In this document: in pieces, positions 58,707 to 64,000 of the stretch
How the letters are laid out: every line of letters starts with the position of its first letter
How positions within the stretch are numbered: position 1 is the stretch's first letter
Assembly: GCF_036320965.1 (NCBI RefSeq)
Contig: NC_092230.1
Span: forward strand, 44,619,735-44,683,734
Length of the DNA: 64,000 nt
DNA from: Panulirus ornatus
Taxonomy: Eukaryota > Arthropoda > Malacostraca > Decapoda > Palinuridae
Direction: 5' to 3'
Notes under the pieces: model-generated
What the model saw: only the letters and a program-made list of their open reading frames with translations
What the model was told of the DNA's origin: nothing
Database searches by the model: none
Made by a program: the position numbers and the translations under genes

Positions 58707-58711
58707 ACACA

Positions 58712-58766
<55 letters not shown>
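58341..58766. repeat. (GA)n, (GTAT)n, (TG)n and (CA)n tracts
   Basis: (GA)n at 58341-58428, TATGTATGTATATG units at 58460-58500, (TG)n at 58500-58551 and (CA)n at 58665-58766. Confidence 0.97.
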
Positions 58767-58768
<2 letters not shown>

Positions 58769-58829
58769 GCTCGCGTTCCCTTACTATAAAACTAACGTGT
58801 GATTATGACGGGCTTAAAACACATTAGAC

Positions 58830-59105
58830 AATTCCTTGTATAATACTTGTAAGTAAACCTATTTTACCAGCGTTAATTACCAATCAGTCTAGCTTGTTTC
58901 TCCTCCTGACCTGACCTCGCCCTTTTCCCCCAACCCAACAACGCAGCGATGCTCAGAGGAGCGGCAAACTGGCCACGCTTATATGTTAATTGTTAATGGT
59001 GGCAATTATTGTCATTAGCCTCCCAAAGGGGCCTTTAATTAGGTCCATTTAGGATCTTCTATTAGCCTCCAGAAACACAATTACACCGGGTGCTTGAGGG
59101 GGGGC
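58830..59105. other. Candidate conserved non-coding block with homeodomain-like sites
   Basis: About 275 bp of complex, AT-leaning sequence stand out between arrays. It contains many TAAT/ATTA cores (GTTAATTGTTAATGG, GGCAATTATTGTCATTAGCC, TTTAATTAGG, CACAATTACACC) with GC-rich spacers, which is typical of developmental enhancers. There is no gene nearby to link it to. The call is inference. Confidence 0.3.
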
Positions 59106-59185
59106 GACGTCATTAACTGCTGTTTTCCTTTTGGAAACCCCACCCCCCCACCCCCATCTGGGTCAGCTACGGTCAAAATGGGTGG

Positions 59186-59186
<1 letters not shown>

Positions 59187-59254
<68 letters not shown>
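59187..59254. repeat. (GA)n microsatellite
   Basis: About 34 GA repeats. Confidence 0.97.
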
Positions 59255-59257
<3 letters not shown>

Positions 59258-59269
59258 GGATGGTTGTAG

Positions 59270-60085
59270 GTAGGCAGTGGTTGTACATGGGTCTTGTTAA
59301 GTGGCGCTGCAGTGGTTGGTACATGGGTCTTGTTAAATGGCGCTGCAGTGGTGGTACATGGGTCTTGTTAAGTGGCGCTGCAGTGGTGGTACATGGGTCT
59401 TGTTAAGTGGCGCTGCAGTGGTGGTACATGGGTCTTGTTAAGTGGCGCTGCAGTGGTGGTACATGGGTCTTGTTAAGTGGCGCTGCAGTGGTTGGGACAT
59501 AGGTCTTGTTAAGTGGCACTGCAGTGGTTGTACATGGGTCTTGTTAAGTGGCGCTGCAGTGGTGGGACATGGGTCTTGTTAAGTGGCGCTGCAGTGGTTG
59601 TACATGGGTCTTGTTAAGTGGCGCTGCAGCGGTGGTACATGGATCTTAAGTGGCGCTGCAGTGGTTGTACATGGGTCTTGTTAAGTGGCGCTGCAGTGGT
59701 TGGGACATAGGTCTTGTTAAGTGGCACTGCAGTGGTGGTACATGGGTCTTGTTAAATGGCGCTGCAGTGGTGGACATGGATCTTAAGTGGCGCTGCAGTG
59801 GTGGGACATGGGTCTTGTTAAGTGGCGCTCCAGTGGTGGTACATGGGTCTTGTTAAGTGGCGTTGCAGTGGTTGTACATGGGTCCTGGTAGGTGGGTGGT
59901 GATGGTGATGCAGTGGTGCTACATGGGTCTTGGTAGGTGGGTAGTGATGGTGATGCAGTGGTGTTACATGGGTCTTGGTAGGTGGGTAGTGATGGTGATA
60001 CAGTGGTGCTACATGGGTCTTGGTAGGTGGGTGGTTGCAGTGGTACTGTGGTGCATCGATGGTACATGGGTATCAGTAAGTAGGT
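59270..60085. repeat. 35-bp minisatellite grading into a 45-bp variant
   Basis: About 17 units of GGTACATGGGTCTTGTTAAG and TGGCGCTGCAGTGGT (35 bp) are followed from 59880 by four units in which the middle becomes GGTAGGTGGGTAGTGATGGT (about 45 bp). PstI-type CTGCAG is in most early units. Confidence 0.96.
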
Positions 60086-60604
60086 GGGTGGTTGTGGTGG
60101 TCGAGATTCCACAGTGGTGCCCCATCTTCTCCACCACCTGTACCATCACACAACACACAGGTCACCCCTTACTCTTCTTTCTTCTTCTGTGGACACAGTC
60201 AGTGCCTCTCGAACTTCACGAGTGCCGCCTGGAACCCTGATATATGTAACACTGATGATAAATCCAGTTCACGTTGTGGTAACAACAATCGAGGTGGTGG
60301 GAGGTGGGTGGATGGTGGTGAACTGGGGGAAAGGGAGGGGCGGCGAGCGATGGTGGTAGGTACAAATCGTGGTTCATGATGATGCTGGTAGTAATTAGCG
60401 ACACTAATTAACAAAGCCGATGGCAGTTGTAGGAAATGATAATGAGGGTAGGTTACAGGTCAAGAGGGGGGGGGGGATGGTGGTGGGTGTGGGAAGGGGG
60501 GGGGGGGTTGGGTTAATATCACCGTTAATGGTCGTTGTTACTATGTAGGTAGTTAGATGGGCAATTTCCACGCCAACCACGCTGGCGGTAGTTCATCAGC
60601 AATT
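60086..60604. other. Unassigned sequence with G runs
   Basis: Complex sequence with TGGTGG patches and poly(G) near 60465 and 60498. No gene is seen. Confidence 0.4.
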
Positions 60605-60830
60605 AGAGTCGTTGTCAGTGTGGATTGTGCACTGGTTAATTGCATCGTTAAGCAGTCTGGCAGTTAAATGCCACAAACTTAGGCCTTTCCCGCTCCTTCC
60701 CCCCCCCCCCCCGTGGGTTGAGCTCGATGCAGCATCGGTTCGAATCCCGGTCGTGGTAGTCTGTCTGCAGTCAACCCAGCTGCTCATCCTTCCTTAAGGT
60801 ATGGTCTATAAAATGGGTACCTGGCTTATG
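60605..60830 (+). mobile_element. tRNA-derived SINE (second type)
   Basis: A perfect B box GGTTCGAATCC lies at 60737-60747. The 3' part GTCAACCCAGCTGCTCATCC and AAATGGGTACCTGGCTTA (about 60769-60830) is shared with the SINE at 62096-62256. The A box is poor and a poly(C) run (60700-60713) interrupts the head, so the copy is decayed. It ends at (TA)n. Confidence 0.65.
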
Positions 60831-60833
60831 CTA

Positions 60834-60834
<1 letters not shown>

Positions 60835-60902
<68 letters not shown>
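60835..60902. repeat. (TA)n between SINE and PLE end
   Basis: About 34 TA repeats. Confidence 0.97.
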
Positions 60903-60903
<1 letters not shown>

Positions 60904-60905
<2 letters not shown>

Positions 60906-61001
60906 CTATGAGTCCACGGGGAAATGGAGCACGATAAGTTCCCAAGTGCACGATCGAGTAATAATCACATCATCAGGGGAGATATGAGAAAAATAAGTCA
61001 G

Positions 61002-61004
<3 letters not shown>
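60904..61004 (-). mobile_element. Penelope-like element terminal segment
   Basis: The minus strand shares CTCCCCTGATGATGTGATTA, GTGCACTTGGGAACTT and CCCCGTGGACTCATAGG with the element at 50452-50655, and borders (TA)n at the same point. Confidence 0.75.
60940..60982 (-). ncRNA. Hammerhead-like motif with altered core
   Basis: CTGATGA (complement of 60970-60976) and the GTGCAC palindrome followed by TT are kept. Stem I can form TCCC/GGGA (4 bp). The second core box reads GATC instead of GAAA and stem II is CTC instead of CAC, so activity is unlikely. Confidence 0.45.
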
Positions 61005-61055
<51 letters not shown>

Positions 61056-61091
61056 CGAACATTTTCATCCCAAATTCGTAACCTCAAAAGG

Positions 61092-61162
<71 letters not shown>

Positions 61163-61326
61163 CGTAGGGCCCGCGGTGGAGCAAGGGTCAGGGGTCGGGG
61201 GGATGAGGAGCCATGTTCTCATTAGCATACTTCGCGGTCTGTGAGTATGCTATGATTCAGACATACGCTTATCAGTATGTACAACCATCTTAACATATTA
61301 GCGTTGTAACGTTATCTAAATATGAT

Positions 61327-61420
<94 letters not shown>
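61005..61420. repeat. (TA)n, (CT)n and (TG)n tracts
   Basis: (TA)n at 61005-61052, (CT)n at 61096-61160 and (TG)n at 61330-61420, separated by short unassigned sequence. Confidence 0.97.
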
Positions 61421-61421
<1 letters not shown>

Positions 61422-61439
61422 TAGGTGTTGTTATATACC

Positions 61440-61862
61440 TGGCTTTGTTTACTTTCACATACACGTGTCTACATCAACGAGTGGTTTGTTTACATTCCTA
61501 CAAGTGTATGTACCTAGAAGCTTTCTTTTCTTTCACCCTTGTTTACCTAGCTGTGGGCTTGTTTACGTTCGCATATGTGTTTGAAATAACTATGGTGGTT
61601 GTTTACTTTCATTTATGTGTCTACGTAACTGTTTGTCTGTTTACTTTCACACATGTGTCATTACGTTACTCGTGACTGTTTACTTTCGCACATATTGTCT
61701 ACGTAACTAGCGTCTTGTTTACACTTTCGCACGTGTCTACGTAACTAACGTCTTGCTTACACTTTCGCGCACGTGTCTACGTAACTAGTGCTTTGTTTAC
61801 GTTCGCACACGTGTCTACGAACCAGTGGCTTGTTTACTTTCGCACCAGTGTCTACGCCAACA
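61440..61862. repeat. Degenerate GTCTACGTAACT minisatellite
   Basis: About ten units of 40-47 bp built from CTTGTTTACTTTCGCACATG and TGTCTACGTAACTAG. Divergence increases to the left. Confidence 0.9.
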
Positions 61863-62095
61863 AAGTAAAGAAAGCAAAATAAGCTAGTGCGAAAGGGTTG
61901 ATAAAATAAATATGCATAGCGAAGGAGAATGAAGGAAATTTGATACAATCAAAAATCATATCCCACTTAATGAGGACAAATATAAATAATACGTAATTTT
62001 TCACTCAAGAAAAACATTGCACAATTTTTCGGTCAATAAGGAAAAATGATTTTTTGCCCTCAGTCAATACAACAAATAAAGAAAAGACAATATAT
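61863..62095. other. Unassigned AT-rich sequence
   Basis: No recognised feature. Confidence 0.4.
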
Positions 62096-62256
62096 CCTAA
62101 TTCATCGATCAACCCTTATGAGAGGATGAACAGCGGGGTTGACTGTGGACTGACTAAACCGCAACTAGGATTCGAACCCATCCGCTGGACACCTGTGCGG
62201 CCCGTGAATGCGTCACGGTTAGGAACGCTAACCGTTACACCACGAAGGTTGTAAGG
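62096..62256 (-). mobile_element. tRNA-derived SINE
   Basis: On the minus strand the A box TGGTGTAACGG (complement of 62232-62242) and the B box GGTTCGAATCC (complement of 62168-62178) have normal spacing. The 3' part shares AGTCAACCCxGCTGTTCATC with the SINE at 60605. It is tRNA-like, but the body beyond the B box and the lack of a clean acceptor stem argue against a true tRNA gene. Confidence 0.82.
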
Positions 62257-62271
62257 AGCCATTACCTCAGC

Positions 62272-62352
62272 CCGTTACTCTGATGATGTGATTATTACAC
62301 GAAAATGCACTTGGGAACTTATCGTGTCTCCTTTCTCCCCGTGGACTCATAG
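62272..62352 (+). mobile_element. Penelope-like element terminal segment
   Basis: CTCTGATGATGTGATTATTA, TTGGGAACTTATCGTG and CCCCGTGGACTCATAGG match the ends at 50452 and 60904. The sequence upstream of the core differs; the copy is cut close to the SINE. Confidence 0.72.
62276..62320 (+). ncRNA. Hammerhead-like motif, stem I truncated
   Basis: Core CTGATGA (62280-62286), one extra T, GTG/CAC stem II, GAAA (62301-62304), a TGCA palindrome and TT followed by GGGA. The 5' strand of stem I has been replaced, so only weak pairing remains. Confidence 0.45.
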
Positions 62353-62375
62353 GCAGCAAGTATGGATATGTACGG

Positions 62376-62377
<2 letters not shown>

Positions 62378-62448
<71 letters not shown>
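62378..62448. repeat. (TA)n between PLE end and LINE A 3' end
   Basis: About 35 TA repeats. Confidence 0.97.
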
Positions 62449-62451
<3 letters not shown>

Positions 62452-62454
<3 letters not shown>

Positions 62455-62565
62455 TACGTTGAAATGTATAGGTATGTATATGTGGGTGGGTTGGGCCATT
62501 CTTTCGTCTGTTTCCCTGCGCTACCTCGCTAACGCGGGAGACAGCGACAAAGTGTAATAAATATA
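62452..62565 (+). mobile_element. LINE family A 3' end fragment
   Basis: GTGGGTGGGTTGGGCC, TTCGTCTGTTTCCCTGCG, CTACCTCGCTAACGCGGG and AGACAGCGACAAAGTG, then a TAATAAATATAAATGA tail. Only the terminal 110 bp are present, starting next to (TA)n. Confidence 0.8.
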
Positions 62566-62569
62566 AATG

Positions 62570-62872
62570 ATATCTAAATTAGATATTTCTTCTATCCTGT
62601 GGATCCGTGTCAGACATCAGTTATAATTCATTTATCATTATCCCCCTCACCATCTCAAGGGGGAACACTGATATATCTATTTTCTTTATCACTTGTACCA
62701 TTTTTTTTTTTTGTCATCTTTTTATATCACTTGTTGTCCAGGTTGGTATGAACAGAGAGGAGGGGAGGTGATAACAAGGCTCCTAGATATGGCATCTCAA
62801 AAGATGTGTGTGTGTGTGTGTATGTGTGTGTGTGTGTGTGTTGTGTGTGTGTGTGTGTGTGTGTGTGTGGTG

Positions 62873-62918
<46 letters not shown>

Positions 62919-63104
62919 CGCCCAAAGGTGTTTCCGTATTCCAACCACGTGGGCACCTCGCCCCTTCCTACTCACACAGCCAGGTTAATGATGTGGTCTG
63001 TAGCCAGCAGGTATACCTGTTACCTCGCCTTGTTAACTGGCCTGGTTAACGCACCACGACCGGCCAAAAGACAGTCATCCCGCCCTTACTACCTTGTCAA
63101 AGGG
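62570..63104. other. Unassigned sequence with a long interrupted (GT)n
   Basis: (GT)n with interruptions lies at 62804-62914. The flanks are complex but unrecognised. Confidence 0.5.
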
Positions 63105-63885
63105 CAGGACTCGGGTCCCTCGTCTGATAAAGGCCTTGTTAGATAAGGAGGTTGTCTGATAAGGGCCTTGTTAGATAAGGAGGTTGTCTGATTAAGGGCC
63201 TTGTTAGATAAGGAGGTTGTTTGATAAGGGCCTGGTTAGACAAGGAGGTTGTTTGATAAGGGCCTTGTTAGATAAGGAGGTTGTCTGATAAGGGCCTTGT
63301 TAGATAAGGAGGTTGTCTGATAAGGGCCTTGTTAGATAAGGAGGTTGTTTGATAAGGGCCTGGTTAGACAAGGACATTATCTGGTAAGGGCCTTGTTAGA
63401 TAAGGACATTATCTGGTAAGGGCCTTGTTAGATAAGGACATTATCTGGTAAGGGCCTTGTTAGATAAGGACATTATCTGATAAGGGCCTTGTTAGATAAG
63501 GACATTATCTGGTAAGGGCCTTGTTAGATAAGGACATTATCTGATAAGGGCCTTGTTAGATAAGGAGGTTGTCTGATAAGGGCCTTGTTAGATAAGGGGG
63601 TTGTCTGATAAGGGCCTTGTTAGATAAGGACATTGTCTGATAAGGGGCCTTACTAGATAAGGACATTGTTTGATAAGGGTCTTGTTAGATAAGGACATTA
63701 TCTGGTAAGGGCCTTGTTAGATAAGGACATTATCTGGTAAGGGCCTTGTTAGATAAGGACGTTGTCTGATAAGGGCCTTGTTAGATAAGGACATTGTCTG
63801 ATAAGGGCCTTGTTAGATAAGGAGGTTGTCTGATAAGGGCCTTGTTAGATAAGGACATTATTTGATAAGGAGCTGGTTAGTGGGT
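63105..63885. repeat. 32-bp minisatellite rich in GATA sites
   Basis: About 24 units of GATAAGGGCCTTGTTAGATA plus AGGAGGTTGTCT or AGGACATTATCT. Almost every unit carries AGATAAGG and many also TGATAAGG, so WGATAR sites occur roughly every 16 bp. Confidence 0.97.
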
Positions 63886-64000
63886 GGTGGAATGAAGAAG
63901 AAAAGCTGACTCAGTGCGAGAAAAGTCCTCCCACAAACAGCTGATATGATTAAGGTGATTCCCGACAGGTGGCTAGTTAGCTGGGTCATTAGAACCCTGG
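63886..64000. other. Unassigned complex sequence at window end
   Basis: A complex stretch includes GCTGACTCAGTGC and ACAGCTGATATG. No gene is seen before the window ends. Confidence 0.35.

Noticed and set aside
62168..62256. A true tRNA gene
   Set aside because: A and B boxes are present, but there is no clean acceptor stem pairing and the sequence continues into a SINE tail shared with another copy.

Overview
The window looks like non-genic, repeat-saturated nuclear DNA from an arthropod, most likely a malacostracan (decapod) crustacean. I see no host protein-coding gene, rRNA or true tRNA gene that I can support. The evidence is the extreme density of (TA)n, (GA)n/(CT)n and (CA)n/(TG)n tracts of 50-100 bp, more than twenty minisatellite arrays with units of about 20-90 bp, tRNA-derived SINEs, decayed non-LTR retrotransposons (LINEs) and Penelope-like elements (PLEs). 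The decapod assignment rests partly on my recollection that the dispersed GCGCTACCTCGCTAACGCGGG motif is common in decapods; I could not check this by search. Almost all long open frames fall in tandem arrays whose unit length is a multiple of three or which lack stops, so I reject them as genes.

Layout. 1-6 kb: simple repeats, a fragment of LINE family B (1185-1660), and two copies of LINE family A in opposite orientations (3285-3865 plus; 4461-5511 minus, with a poly(A) end). 6-16 kb: microsatellites, two more decayed LINE A copies (11470-11890 and 12630-13321, minus) and a LINE B endonuclease remnant (15405-15765). 16-31 kb: a succession of minisatellites with little else. 31-33.3 kb: a LINE B fragment, then a decayed Penelope-like element with reverse transcriptase and GIY-YIG endonuclease, ending in a hammerhead-ribozyme-like motif and a (TA)n tract. 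34-46 kb: large minisatellites, including a very homogeneous 30-bp array of about 1.7 kb. 46.6-49.9 kb: a recent three-unit tandem duplication of about 1.05-1.12 kb whose breakpoint lies inside a tRNA-derived SINE. 50-51.3 kb: a 159-bp hairpin, a PLE end with the best hammerhead candidate, and an array of the same 21-bp unit as at 19 kb but inverted. 51-58 kb: low-complexity DNA and a LINE B reverse transcriptase on the minus strand, interrupted by a minisatellite. 58-64 kb: a candidate conserved non-coding block, two SINEs, two more PLE ends with hammerhead-like motifs, a LINE A 3' end, and a final 32-bp array rich in GATA sites.

The retroelement parts appear related. LINE A and PLE pieces repeatedly end at (TA)n tracts, and four separate PLE ends share the same hammerhead-like core. 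Together the four ends imply an intact ancestral ribozyme, although no single copy here is perfect. All element coding regions in the window are broken or truncated.
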